64,000 nt of DNA from Pseudopyrenochaeta lycopersici (taxonomy: Eukaryota; Ascomycota; Dothideomycetes; Pleosporales; Pseudopyrenochaetaceae), in contig NHZP01000023.1 of the NCBI GenBank assembly GCA_003313425.1, positions 434,001-498,000 of the forward strand, in the 5' to 3' direction. Positions 47,989-59,743 of this stretch are shown piece by piece. The notes beneath the pieces were generated by a model. That model saw nothing but the letters and a program-made list of their open reading frames with translations. It was not told the DNA's origin and did no database searches. Both the position numbers and the translations under genes were made by a program. Each line of letters begins with the position of its first letter. Position 1 is the first letter of the stretch.

Positions 47989-50493
47989 ATTTTTTTGGCG
48001 TAGTATACCACATTGCGTGCTCTGGATATTAGTGGTTCGTGTCTTCTTTTCGGTCGCAGCATGCTCGCCTTCGCAAGTGAAAACGGAACTTAATAGTAGA
48101 ATTGGCGTCACTACAATAGGATAGACCTTTCACCCAAGTGTTCTTTTTATATCACACAATTGAAAATTATATTGATTTTCAAGGAACAAAGACTTTGGAG
48201 TCATGAGTCAATCTTGCTATTCGCGATTCGTGCAAATATGACAACTATGCAGATAATTGCTACAAGATCTTGGAAATCCCTGAGTGCCAGCATAACAAAT
48301 TCAAACACTATTGTCTCTGAACAATAAGCTCAAAAGCTGTTTTAATGTTTATAGGTTAGCTAGGATTTGCGGCTTGTATGAAAATACATTGTGACAAGTG
48401 TATGATCGCTCCCTCTCGAAGTGATCCTATGCGAGCTGCTTCAATTGTATAGGCTGTAAGCTTCAGTGTCAAAAATGTGTGAAAAATCACTGTGTTTACG
48501 CTTTCGTCTTCCTGCTTGATCTGTATTGAAGCTAACCGGCGCAGTCGCAAGGAGAGAACGATGGGCACCCCCTTATTTCGTAACGAGGAAAAGGAGAAGC
48601 CATTGTAGAGGAAGTCAGAGCCGAATTCTTTGTGACATGCGGGTAGGTTTGCGACTGATGGTCCGGGTCTGATTTCGACAGTATGGTCGGGACCTCGTTT
48701 ACAAACGTAAGAGTATACAACACACAATTTCTAAGCATGGTGACTAACGTAGTCGCTTCTTTTAGCAGACACTGGAATTTTCTCTGAGGAGAGAGGATTG
48801 GGCTGAAAAGGTGGCCACTAATGGATTCCTTTAGCTCACTATTTGGTTGCTGGTGGCATTTTCTGTGAATTTGTTCATCTGTACATGGTACTCTGGTTAA
48901 GCAAGCTTGCTCTTACACTACCCTTGGTCCACTTTTAGTTCTCTAGATATATCCATATAACAATGCTTCATTTGCAAATCTTTCTATTTAATTCTTCGAC
49001 CTATATTCGCTGCCCCAAGTCAGCGGCGCTCTCTCTCTCTCCAAAGGTAGCTATCAGCTGGAGCCTCATTGTAATTTTACTAAAGTGATAGCATGGAGTA
49101 CTTTGTGTCCAGATCTCGGTTGTCTATGGGACATCAACAGGCCGCTAGCTCAGGGCAGTGCAGGCAACCATTTTCCGTAACACTACAACTGGTTATATTC
49201 ATTCTCCAAATTGCATCGAGTATCTTCCTGTGATGGACTCCTTCTGGAATTCGTCTGCAGTCTAGGTATTTTGGCCATATTATTAGCATTTGGTAATCTA
49301 GATTATGCTACAGTACTCTCATTAGCCCCGAGCACACTTCCGAAACGAAATCCAGAGTATGACGGTCATTGCAGCAATTCCACCAGTTAGCGAGGTATAT
49401 GGGCAGATGAGATTCGGATCATAACCAATTTAATCTATCGCTAGGCACACGCTGAGTTTACCCTATCAAGAAGAAGATAATTACTTACACTATGGCTTTC
49501 GTATCCTTCGCTGAATTGTCGTATGCATAATACTCAAGAGCCGTGACATAAGAAAAGAGCTCCATAATTCACGAAGGAGCTTTTGATAAACAATTATGTA
49601 GCTGCACAACATATAGTAGATTGCTGAAGTATGATTGCTCCATTATCTGTCCAGGACTTTTATTCTGAAACTCAACCCCAGCTGATACACAAATGGAAGT
49701 GGATATCGCACCACAGGAAACTATATTGAGCTTTCGGATTTACAACTCGAACAAACTACACTGGAAAAATACCATGCTAGTGTTTCATTGAAGCATATGC
49801 AGGAACGATCATCTGGGATAACCTGAGCGATCTCAGCTGAACTCAGAGCGGTAAAGTTACTGGAAACTATTGTAGAGGTTTACACTATTCCTGTTTCAAA
49901 TATGACAGTTCAGCTTATTCTGAAGTGAAAATTCGGTAAGTAAATTTAGATGTTAGAAGCCCCAAAGTTTTTGAAGCTCACATATGTCAGCCACACCTTG
50001 GAGAGAATACAGTAGATGTAGTAAATTTGTGTCACTTCCACGGTCTCGCCCTATCTGCCTCTTTTCAAATTCTACATGTTATGATAGCCTTGTTGGGTGG
50101 TTATGAGATTCCCAATATGTGGAGGTCTTGGCCTACTTTACAAGAACCTTCTTCGGACTTCTGGATAAAGGTCCTTGACACTTTCGTCACGGAGTAGAAG
50201 GGCCGATGGCCGTAACAAAGACAACACAACACCACTGCAATTATTGCATATATGCCTCAGTTTGCAGTCAGTATATCTCTAGTGTCACCACCCAACAGAT
50301 GACATGTGTCTATATTAACTCATGTAGGCCACAGCACCGGCCCTGCAACACCATATTTGGAGACTGTAATCCAATTCGCGAACCCCAAAGGTCATGATGG
50401 TCATATTTGAAATCTGAACGTATAAAACCATTCAGCCCGGCCATAATTTTGTACCGACAGATCAACAACTAGTATACTTGCCAAGTTCTTATT
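47989..50493. other. Gene-poor AT-rich region
   Basis: About 2.5 kb without a gene that I can support. It ends in the promoter of the monooxygenase gene. Confidence 0.45.
50421..50427 (+). promoter_or_regulatory. TATA box of the AA9 gene
   Basis: TATAAAA, 73 bases before the presumed start position at 50494; a perfect consensus at a normal distance. Confidence 0.5.
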
Positions 50494-51715
50494 GTGAAGC
50501 TCCATCACTTATATACGGCTTCATTGGCATCTATTGTTTCTGCCCATGCCATCTTCCAGAAAGTCTCCATCGATGGGGTTGACCAAGGCCAACTCAAGGG
50601 CGTCCGAGCTCCGAGCTCCGACTATCCCATCACCAGCGTCACAGATGGATCGTTCGCTTGCAACAAAGATATTCAATTTAAGGATAGCAATGTGCTGAAT
50701 GTGCCGGCTGGCGCTAAGGTTGGCGCATGGTGGGGCCATATCATTGGTGGTGCACAGAGTGCTAATGACCCTGACCATCCGATTGCCAAGAGCCATAAGG
50801 GTAAGTATCTTTGGAATCCGAGGACCTTTATTTGGCAGACGCTAGTTTAACATAATCCAAAGGTCCTATCCTGTACTACCTTGCCAAAGTGAACAATGCG
50901 GCTACAACTAGCGCGACTGGGCTTCAGTGGTTTAAGGTTGCACATGATGGTCTAAGCAATGGAAAATGGGCGGTGGATACCATGATCGCCAATGGGGGTT
51001 GGCACTATTTTACCATGCCCTCATGCATTGCCCCAGGTGACTACTTACTCCGCGTTGAGCTAATTGCTTTACATGGCGCCCAGAACCAAGGTTTGTTCAT
51101 ACCCCTTCCAAAGAACATGATAAATTAAATCGGGAACAGGTGGTGCTCAATTCTATATGGAATGCGCTCAGATACGCCTTAGTAGCTCAGGAACCAACAA
51201 AGGTGTCAACTTGGTGTCCTTCCCTGGTGCATACAAGTACGTACTGATCCACGAATTGAATGCGAGACATATGCTAACGTCGTATCTCTTTCACACGCAG
51301 GGCTAATGACCCCGGACTTCAAGTTAATATCTACGATAATTCTGGCCAGCCATACATGGGTGGCAAGAGTGTAAGATCAATATGTGAACTGGCGTAAGAA
51401 ACATGTACTAACTACTCGAATCCACGTATAGTATTCTATTCCAGGACCAGCACCAATAATTTGTGCCGCGGGACAGAGTGGAGGTGAGGGGTCTTCGCCA
51501 CAGCCGGATGCTCCGCCGACTCCAGAGTCACCTTCTACAGGGGCAGGCTTGTATGCACAATGCGGTGGAGCAACTTGGTACGACAATCGTTACATAGACC
51601 TAAGTCCGAGACAAACGCTAACCTAGTTTCACAACCTCCTAGGACAGGGCCAACGACATGTATGCAGGGGACTTGTAAAGCAAGTGGCGAGTACTACTCT
51701 CAATGTCTACCATGA
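50494..51715 (+). CDS. AA9 lytic polysaccharide monooxygenase with C-terminal CBM1; start codon is GTG
   Basis: Six exons: 50494-50800, 50863-51090, 51140-51236, 51301-51370, 51432-51577 and 51643-51715; 306 residues. The signal peptide ends SAHA so that the mature protein begins with His18, the copper-binding histidine. His101 in SHKG completes the histidine brace and Tyr184 in QFYMECAQI is the axial Tyr. After a Ser/Pro linker, residues 275-306 form a fungal cellulose-binding CBM1 with four Cys. The enzyme oxidatively cuts cellulose. All five introns keep frame and no stop interrupts it. The oddity is that the first codon is GTG: there is no in-frame ATG upstream before TAG, so translation may fail or use a non-AUG start. 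Confidence 0.85.
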
Positions 51716-54263
51716 GCGAGGGTTCCCCAATTCTAGCGCAGTAGAGCAAAAGCGTCGATCAATGTATTTGTCGTTATTTCGGATACTGCTTGCTTCTTGT
51801 CCATAAGCCAAGCGACATCCTGCATTGTCGAATCACCTCGGAGAAATGGTTAGGTAGAGAGAGGGTAAATCAGATCTTCCACAACGGCTTCTTGGGGTAC
51901 AAATTGATGTCACTAGCTTTACATTGCAGACCTATACTAATTCAGAGGGGTTTCCTTAACAGAAACCCAATGCGGCAGCATTTCATGATCAATTACGCTG
52001 CTTATGTTGAAGCTCGACCTATATTTTAAGTATCGAATACGTTTGATTCTGTTGACTTTTAGCTACGTCCGGCATCGTATTGATTCAGAGCGCCTTTGGA
52101 TGTGCTCCAAAGTGATACCTCCAATGACGATCGTTCCTGGCCCATAGGAACACATAATACCACCGCGTCTCTGCCGAAGACAAATCTCCACGCGCAGATT
52201 CTCGCTACAGCCGCGTACCAAAACCTTGAATGATTCTTGATGTGCTTTTAATCTATATGAGGCAGTAACTGTATGTCTCGTCTTAGTGAAACGGTGAAAT
52301 GATGACCAGGGTCCTGAAACGATCATCGACTGCTTCTGTTTGCGCAATCCTACCCGGGAGTGTTTTTCTCTTCAAAAATAGACACTAAAAAGGGATATAA
52401 CCTTTTATCCCTTTACAGTCGCAACCAACGATGAATTCAGATGTAAATTTTATGTTTCTGGGTATTACATTGCCATTGAAACGGAGAAGTTAGGCGCTCC
52501 CAACAAGTACAACACAGCGCAGGGGACGAATGTCTGGAAATGCATAAGTTAATACATTTATCATTACATCAGACTTGTAAAGCATCCAGAAAGGATTGGA
52601 GCAGTGCGGAGGAAAACCGGGAGCTGGGCAACAGTTATTTAGGTGATCTACTAGACGGACTAGTATCTGTTTAGAAAGCTCGTAGGAGCTAGCTATATAG
52701 CCTGATTGAGCACAGTCCACCGCAAATGCCAACCCTTAGGCTGGAACTGGAGTGTGGAAATCTGTTGCTGTCATCAGAGTGCGTTGCAATATGTTGCGGC
52801 ACGTTGTTCCCAACAAAAAGTATTGACGATCCATGTACCACGTTACTATACCCATAACCAAAGGGCCGCTCATGGGTACCTAGTGCCTCATGGTTTGTGT
52901 GAGTCATACACGTAAAATCTAAGATGTGAATATTTTTGTTGGACTGGAACGAGGAAAAAATCGTTTGGTACCTTTCACTGAGCTACTGCAATATATGGGA
53001 GACAATGTGAAGTGACTGTTGTTGACAGATTTTGGTCCCCTCACACTTTTATGAAACGTTATTAAAATAGTTAATATCGATACTGACCGCCATCAGGGCT
53101 AGGGGATTGCAAGGGGCATGGTCACACTTTGTGTAAGTGTGGCCGAATTGTAATTGTTGTCAAGCATCTCACTACCGGAAACGTACACCTGTACAGCATT
53201 TGCAGATGGTTAAGTGCATATTGCTGTTCTGCTTTTAGTCTTCAATGATTTCGTTATGCATACGGCCTTCTATGTGGTAGGAGATATTGCGCATTTAGTG
53301 CAGAAATCTTTCTTGATAGATTCAACACAAGTGATGTTTTGTTTTTAATCCTCATGGTATGTAGAGCAGTGTAGTTTTTGGGTACTTATGGCTGGTGAAT
53401 AGCGCTCTCAAAACCGTATGTAAGATAGTTGAAGTCATCGGCGAGGCAATTGCAACATTGCAAACATGCAACATAATCAGCGAATGTCCTCGAGCTATGT
53501 CCTTGTCAAAGCCTAGCTCGGCCCGAGCTGGAAGGCATGCAAAGACTTTTTATTTAATCTTGTCGCACGTTCTCCAGAGAGCGTAGTCAGCTTCGTCCTT
53601 CCATGCTTCTGCACCGTTGATTTCTGACACTTGGATATGCTACACAAAGCAATTTCAGGATGGGGAAACGTGTAAGCTATTCCGCGCTTGGATTATTGCT
53701 GTCAAGGAAGGAGCTGGCCACCCACCAATTTCTAATTCCATAGCTTCTTATACGAACACTGTTATAGTAAAATAGCGTTACAGCCTTAAGTTCTGTAGAT
53801 AGTAAAGATTTTTAGTTACATATAGAGAGCTATATAGCCTAATTTCCTACTGTTTTAGTCACTTGTGGAAGTCGTTCTTGCCAACGTGTTCCGGCATCCG
53901 CCGCATTGTCAAGATAGTCGGGGATCCTAACGTTTAAAACATACGAGCTCCTTCATAAGGACTCATAACTCCCAACGCTAGGCGAAGGTATAAAGTACCA
54001 GGTAAAATTGTGTTTGTGGTCAGGGCGGAAAACTTTGCGATTTGTGATTTTCTTGGCCGTGATACTATCATCAAGCCGAGTAAACATCAAACGTACAGCA
54101 ATAATTCTATGTTGATCCAGAAGAAAGCATGATATCTTCAGGCGTGTGTGTAAGATGGAAGATATGTAGAAGATGCCGTTTTCAAAACACAGCCGCACGA
54201 TTGTGGCGTCAGACCTCTTGCAAAGGCAAAGGTGGCTTTAAATACCATGAAGCAGGCTCCAGA
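51716..54263. other. Gene-poor AT-rich region
   Basis: About 2.5 kb with no gene I can support. The part around 53740-53860 is extremely rich in TpA (about 17 TpA and one CpG in roughly 80 bases), the pattern left by repeat-induced point mutation of an old repeat. Confidence 0.45.
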
Positions 54264-55167
54264 TCAAATAAATGGTATCCAAACACGCGTTCGTGTTCTG
54301 TACGCCTTGTAATCGTCACCGAAGAAGTCGATCAAATGCTTCTCTTCATCTACTGCTGTCAGCCTGTCCAATTGATATGGAACGATCTGAAAACCTACGT
54401 GTGATTCGCTTCATGAAGAAGTACCATAGTATACCAGCATAGGCCAGGAAGCATACTGCGTTACCCAGCATTACCTGAGTTCCGATACCCCACCAAAAGA
54501 AACCAAAGTATGAAGGATGGCGGAAGTAAGCATACAGCCCACGAGTGACTAGCTCATGGCCGTCGTTTTTGCGTGACTGCACCGTGTGATTAAAATTGGT
54601 GCCTGCCTGCGCCATAGCGGTGCTCCGAACAGCCTGTCCCATGACAATCATTAAAATGCCAAGTGCCACAATCCCTGGAGGATGTACGCGCGCCTGCCAA
54701 TCAGGGAAAAAATATGAGGTTATGCAGGTCTCTATGAGGGCCATAGTGTGCGCCTGGCGGTACTGGTCACCGTTGGTGAGAAGGAACGAGGAGACGAAGG
54801 CGATCGGGGTATTGTAGGCGGCCGTTGTATAGAATTCGAGGAAGTGGAAAACTGATAGCGTCCCGATGAACAACCAAGGTCGCCAGAGCCGGCTGCCATG
54901 GTACGCGAGTAGCGCCGTCAGTACGAAGCCGAGCACAGCCGTACAACCCATGCAGAAGGCGCGTACGGCGATGCCTGAAAGCGAGCGTTTGCCATGAGGA
55001 AAAAATTCCAGGGCAACGGTGTTGGAGCGTTTGATCTGAACATTGGAGGCTTCTCTGGCACGCAATTCTGCATCGAGATCAGGGGTCCAGTTGCCTTTCT
55101 TTGTTGGTCGATTGACTGGAAGGGAGATGTCGACGTGAGAAGACTTGAGCGCGCCGTTCGAAACCAT
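54264..55167 (-). CDS. ste14: Protein-S-isoprenylcysteine O-methyltransferase (Ste14/ICMT)
   Basis: Two exons, 55167-54399 and 54355-54264 (intron 43 bases), 286 residues. Several membrane segments are visible (GFVLTALLAYHG, PWLFIGTLSVFHFLEF, GIVALGILMIVMGQAVRS, FGFFWWGIGTQVML). The catalytic region carries HELVTRGLYAYFRHPSYFGFFWWGIG, the RHPxYxG signature of this family, and the last exon supplies VDEEKHLIDFFGDDYKAY, the EE...FG..Y block that binds S-adenosylmethionine. Without the final intron the protein would lose that block and end in unrelated sequence. The enzyme methylates the C-terminal cysteine of prenylated CaaX proteins such as Ras and mating factors at the ER. Confidence 0.88.
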
Positions 55168-55484
55168 CTTATCTTACTCTGAAGGGGGTCCGTGACAGTC
55201 GAAATTCTACGAAAAAAAGCGGCTCAAGACATAGTAGAAACATGGAAATAAATCACACGCACAGGTAGTCTGCTGGGCTCAGAACAATAGCAGGATGTCG
55301 ACGCTTGTTTCTTCCTATTGTCTCCAAAAGCGCATGTCGAGAACCGCTGATGAGATCATCGACGCTAGTCCAGTATCGGCCTAGTATGCCAAGCCAGATC
55401 CACAGCGGATTGCGGATGTTGCTTGGCTAAGAGAGCATCCTACGACTGCCATCGATTGCAATCATCCCCAGTCTAGCCTTTGCC
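55168..55484. promoter_or_regulatory. Divergent promoter region, ste14 and acetyltransferase genes
   Basis: 317 bases between opposed starts; no distinct element seen. Confidence 0.4.
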
Positions 55485-56181
55485 ATGTCATTATCTGAAA
55501 ATAAGGAGCGTATGGCGCGCGGCGAGCTTTATTACGCATTTACTCCCGAGCTGGTCGCAGAACGAGCAAGGTGCAAGCGTGCCTGTGCACGTTATAACAA
55601 TGCAGGCGAAGTACCACGTCGAAAGCTGACCGAACTGTTCCGAGAGTATGTGATACTCTCCACGTCTGCAACTATAGCTTCCCCATTCTCACGCCATGCC
55701 CAGCATCATTCAAGACAAAACCCCTATGCCACCGCAAGCTTCAACATCCGACGAGGATGACAAACTATTCGACAACGATCCGTGGATCGAGCCACCGTTG
55801 GCCATGGATTATGGCTATAATGTCCGCCTTGGAGATAATGTCTTTATCAACTTTAACTCAGTCTTCCTGGACACATGCTTGATCACCATCGGCTCCCGCA
55901 CACTTGTTGGTCCCAATGTCTCGTTCTATTCTGGGACGCATCCTTTGGACCCTGCGGTACGTGATGGCACGCGAGGTCCTGAGCTGGGCAAAGAGATCCA
56001 TATTGGTGAGGACTGCTGGTTAGGAGGCAATGTCAGCATCCTTCCAGGCGTCAGCATCGGCCGAGGTAGCGTCGTAGGTGCAGGGAGTGTCGTTACCAAG
56101 AGTGTTCCCGAATATACGATCGTTGCAGGCAACCCGGCTAGGGTTATTCGTAAAGTTGTGACCAATGAAGATCCCTTGTAG
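55485..56181 (+). CDS. Maltose-type O-acetyltransferase (left-handed beta-helix)
   Basis: Two exons, 55485-55645 and 55704-56181 (intron 58 bases), 212 residues. The first 55 residues are the MAC domain: KERMARGELYYAFTPELVAERARCKRACARYN. The rest is a hexapeptide-repeat helix: YGYNVRLGDNVFINFNSVFLD, then IGSRTLVGPNVSFYSGTHPLDP with the catalytic His in GTHP, and IGEDCWLGGNVSILPGVSIGRGSVVGAGSVVTKSVPE. The family moves acetyl from acetyl-CoA to sugars such as maltose or glucose. The end, AGNPARVIRKV, is the usual cap. It is a cytosolic enzyme with no signal peptide. Confidence 0.92.
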
Positions 56182-57300
56182 AGCACTGCCTGATGAAGAC
56201 CATTGGCCTGATAAGCGTCTGGGCATTACCGAGCCCCATGGGGAAGTGTTGAACCCTACCAATGGCAGCAGGTGGTTTGGTGGTCTTTGCTCGGTCTATG
56301 CTCTCACATTTCGGCTCTCGATTTTCAGAGTCTGCTAGTGTTTCAAACATCATCTTGGTGCAAATTTGCGGTACCGGATCACAATTCAGCTGGATAGACC
56401 TCTACTCGTCACTGTCCTCACGAACATTTTCCACGGGAAGGACGCTAGCCCTCTGCTCCAAAGGTCGATGATGATCTCTGCTCAGCGCAATATTCCTAAT
56501 GCCGGCTTTTTCATAGTTTGCTAACTGATGTTCTGAAATTTGGACTTAAAATCAATCCTGCCCTCCCTAACTAGGCACAGCTTTTGCAAGTTGTTACGAT
56601 GAAACGTTCTTGTCTTCTCCACTCCTTAAATATGCACATTATCCATCGAAACGAAGCGCAGCCAGCATTAAACGGGTTAAAAGATTCCGATCTCATCCTG
56701 CGATACACTAGGGCCATTTGAAGCTAAAATCCAACACAAGACCTAACGATCTCCAACAAGCTTCACGCGCCAAGACAGACGAAACCAGTTCTCATACGCC
56801 ACCAAAACATTGACATGGGAACCCAAAACAGCATTTGGTAATTCGCCTGCGTATGTGGCATGGCATACCTAGCGAAACATCAATTTGATGTCTGGTTATC
56901 AGCCCCAGCTGCTTTGTTTGGCACAGTTGAAGACCGCTGAGTCGCTCCATGCATCACCTACCACATCCCGCGACTGAGATATCAAGCAGTTTATTCTCTC
57001 AAAATTCTCTGCCAAGTCTCCAGGAATATCTGCGTTCCAGCTCCTTGCTCGAGAATGCAAGGACGTTTGTGCCAGTAAGCACTGTTTATGCGCCTGTGAC
57101 TAGATCAATCGACTCGGTAGTCAAACGACTACAAATACCTGGGCTTCCAGCACCCATTCGATCATTATCGGACAGGTTCCTCATTCATTATTAGCCTAAT
57201 AACTTTTATCAAGCATCTTCAGCATCTTCAGCATCTTCCCTTCCTTCAAGTCCTTGATTACATAATAAATTCACTTCGGTAGATCCGACCCATTTCCAAC
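56182..57300. other. Intergenic region
   Basis: About 1.1 kb. Short open frames only. The last 90 bases hold a three-copy 9-base repeat (listed separately) in what should be the 5' UTR of the next gene. Confidence 0.4.
57212..57238 (+). repeat. Three tandem 9-base units in a 5' leader
   Basis: AGCATCTTC occurs three times in a row (57212, 57221, 57230; the last unit ends TTC before CC). It lies 62 bases before the ATG of the repeat protein and follows TTATC. Confidence 0.6.
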
Positions 57301-58549
57301 ATGAAGTACATCCTCATCGCCTCCCTTCTTTCTTCCGCAGCTTACGCTGCTCCTTTTGCCCAGGTGCAGGGTGGTAATGGTAATACCGGGAATACGCCTG
57401 TGGGTCAGGCCCAGCAACTGCCGCAGCAGGCCCAGCAGGCCCAGCAAGCGGGTGCACAAACTGGCGGGGCTGCTCCAGGCGCTGCGCAGAATGTGCAGAC
57501 TGGCACAGGTGCAGGAATTGCCAGCGGACAAACCCCCTCTGCTGCTGACCTCGCTACTGCTGTAGCGAACTGGCAAGCAGATACCTCTATGGTCTCTAAC
57601 TTCCTCAACACCGGTGCCAGCATCCAGAACAACGTACAATTTAAGCAGGCTGCCACGGTGGCCTTCAATGCCGAAGTTGATGAGTTGAATCACAAGGCTA
57701 TCATCGATGCTGCCAACGGTGCTGACCCTAATGTCATTGCCGCTAACAGCACCCTCGCCACTGGCGGTGCTTTCCAGGATGTCGTCGACAAGCTTCAGGA
57801 AATGTCTGTGAAAGGTCAGGCGGCTGCGGGCAATATCGACTTGATCAACCAGAACCGTTGCGTGAATGGCAAGTGCTCACAATGGTTCCCCAAACGCATC
57901 GCGCTAATAACTTTTAGTCTTACCGAATATCGACGCCTACATGGCTTCCACTGGCTCTACTTCTCAGGCTATCCGACCCACAGTCTGTGACCAGACTGGT
58001 GTTGCTGGTGGCGTTCAGGGCGCTGGAGCTACCCTGCCTGGCCAGCCCGCGGGAAGCCCTGCGGCAGCTTTCGCTGCTGCTCAGGCTCTTGCTGCGGGAA
58101 CTGGTAATGGACTTGTTCAAAATGGCGCTGCTCCTGCGCAAGACCAGGCCGCTCAACAGGCCGCTCAGCAGGCTCAGCAAGGTCAGGCTGCTCAACAGGC
58201 TCAGCAAGGTCAGGCTGCTCAACAGGCTCAGCAAGGTCAGGCTGCTCAGCAAGCTCAGCAAGGCCAGGCCGCTCAACAGGCTCAGCAAGGCCAGGCTGCT
58301 CAGCAAGCTCAGCAAGGCCAAGCTGCTCAACAGGCTCAGCAAGGACAGGCTGCTCAACAGGCTCAGCAAGGACAGGCTGCTCAAGAGGCTCAGCAAGGAC
58401 AGGCTGCTCAACAGGCTCAGCAAGGACAGGCTGCTCAACAGGCTCAGCAAGCCCAGCAAGGCCAGAATGGACCGGTTGCTCAGCAACAGCAAGGTCAGGA
58501 CGGTCAGCAAACTGCGCAGGTCGGCGTGGCATCGGATGCGACCCAGTAA
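57301..58549 (+). CDS. Secreted Gln/Ala-rich tandem-repeat protein
   Basis: Two exons, 57301-57868 and 57918-58549, 399 residues. The intron has a GC donor (GCAAGT) and TAG acceptor; the spliced product reads QNRCVNVLPNIDAY. A signal peptide (MKYILIASLLSSAAYA) opens it. Residues about 80-230 form an alpha-helical domain (WQADTSMVSNFLN, FNAEVDELNHKAIID, VVDKLQEMSVKGQAA) with two Cys, Cys188 and Cys212 nearby, likely bridged. I recognise the type from dothideomycete secretomes and it loosely resembles HsbA-like surface proteins, but I cannot name a function. From about residue 277 ten perfect or nearly perfect units of GQAAQQAQQ follow. A cell-wall or hydrophobic-surface role is an inference. 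Confidence 0.78.
58181..58450 (+). repeat. Minisatellite, ten 27-base coding units
   Basis: Ten copies of a 27-base unit encoding GQAAQQAQQ, starting at 58181, 58208, 58235 and so on every 27 bases. Units differ at a few silent positions; the eighth changes one Gln to Glu. A partial unit precedes the array. The units near the end are almost identical, which suggests recent gain by slippage or unequal exchange. Confidence 0.9.
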
Positions 58550-59743
58550 TTGATAGGTGGAGAAATGAAGATGTGGGAGCGATGTGCTGGTCACGGATCA
58601 CTTCTTCAAGGAAATCTCTCATCGCTGTAGATATCCAGTCCTTTCTGTATATGTTATGAGGCGAAGGTTAGGCAACGGGCAAAAGAGAATTGCTGAATAA
58701 TTGTAAAGTTAGCAAGCTTTCCAACTTGACCGTCCTTCGTTGATATGTAGCCTCACAATCACCTCTTTGGAAATACAGACTGGTGTGCAAGTCTCAGATA
58801 CATGGTGTCCAGACTGTTTCGGAGTAAAGTAGCTTGCAGCATGCTCTAGCTCCAACATCCTTTTAACTTGAGTAATGAGTCGAATGGTGGCGGAACAATA
58901 TCACAAAAAATCGCAGCCTGCTGTACAAAAACTCTCCTGGCCGATGACGAGCATGTTTGTCGTTGGAAGACACGCACCAGCCCTTTTGGATGATTGACCA
59001 CATGGGGAGTCATGCAGGGCTCAAAGCTTGTCTGTCTTGGGAATTAGGTTTCGAAACCTCAGGCCGAAATATGCTTGCGATGTTCTCTGAACCCGGAACG
59101 CCGGGAAAGTTTGGTGTTGTTTCAGATATGCTTTGACCAGGGGAGCGTACCCCGCAATCGCACCAAGGTCGAAACAAGAGATAAAACATACTCTGCAGAG
59201 GGATTTAGGAACCTTAATGCACGGCTAGAGGGCAGTGGTAAGGGTTGGGTCAAAGGACTAGAGGAGAGAGGAAGAGAGGAGATGGCGCAAGAGGCGACTT
59301 TACAAACATCAAACTAGGTATGATTCGAGGGACCATCAAAGTAAGGTTATCAGGTACGAGACTGCTGTGCTTTCTGGGAGCTAAAGATTGAAGTCCGAGG
59401 CACCTCACTAGAACGCAGCTCCGCCACTCGGTATGCCATCATGTGTTGCGCGTCGGGGTACCCCCTAACGATATGGAGTGAATGTCGACTTCAGTTGACA
59501 CGAGGTCACGTGACTTGGCCCTTCAGGTACTCCAGCAAATTGTTTCCTTGCAACAAGATATGACAATGTGTCGTGCGAGAGTGTGGGCTGGATGGGCCAA
59601 CAAAAGGTCGGATGCGCTGGCGTGGCGCGTCCATCAAGGCAAAGTCGCCAAGTGCATGGTCGGGCGGGATTAGCTACGTAGCTAGCGGGCGAAACAACCT
59701 TGAACTGGAACACCTTCGACAGTAGCTCTGTATATGCGGTACA
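58550..59743. other. Intergenic region
   Basis: About 1.2 kb with no gene that I can support. Confidence 0.4.

Noticed and set aside
53520..53535. CTCGGCCCGAGC inverted repeat as a possible element end
   Set aside because: A single short palindrome with no partner copy or target-site duplication.
57920..58622. Leu/Ser-rich and Glu/Pro-rich repeat frames on the minus strand
   Set aside because: They are antisense readings of the 27-base repeat array, not separate genes.
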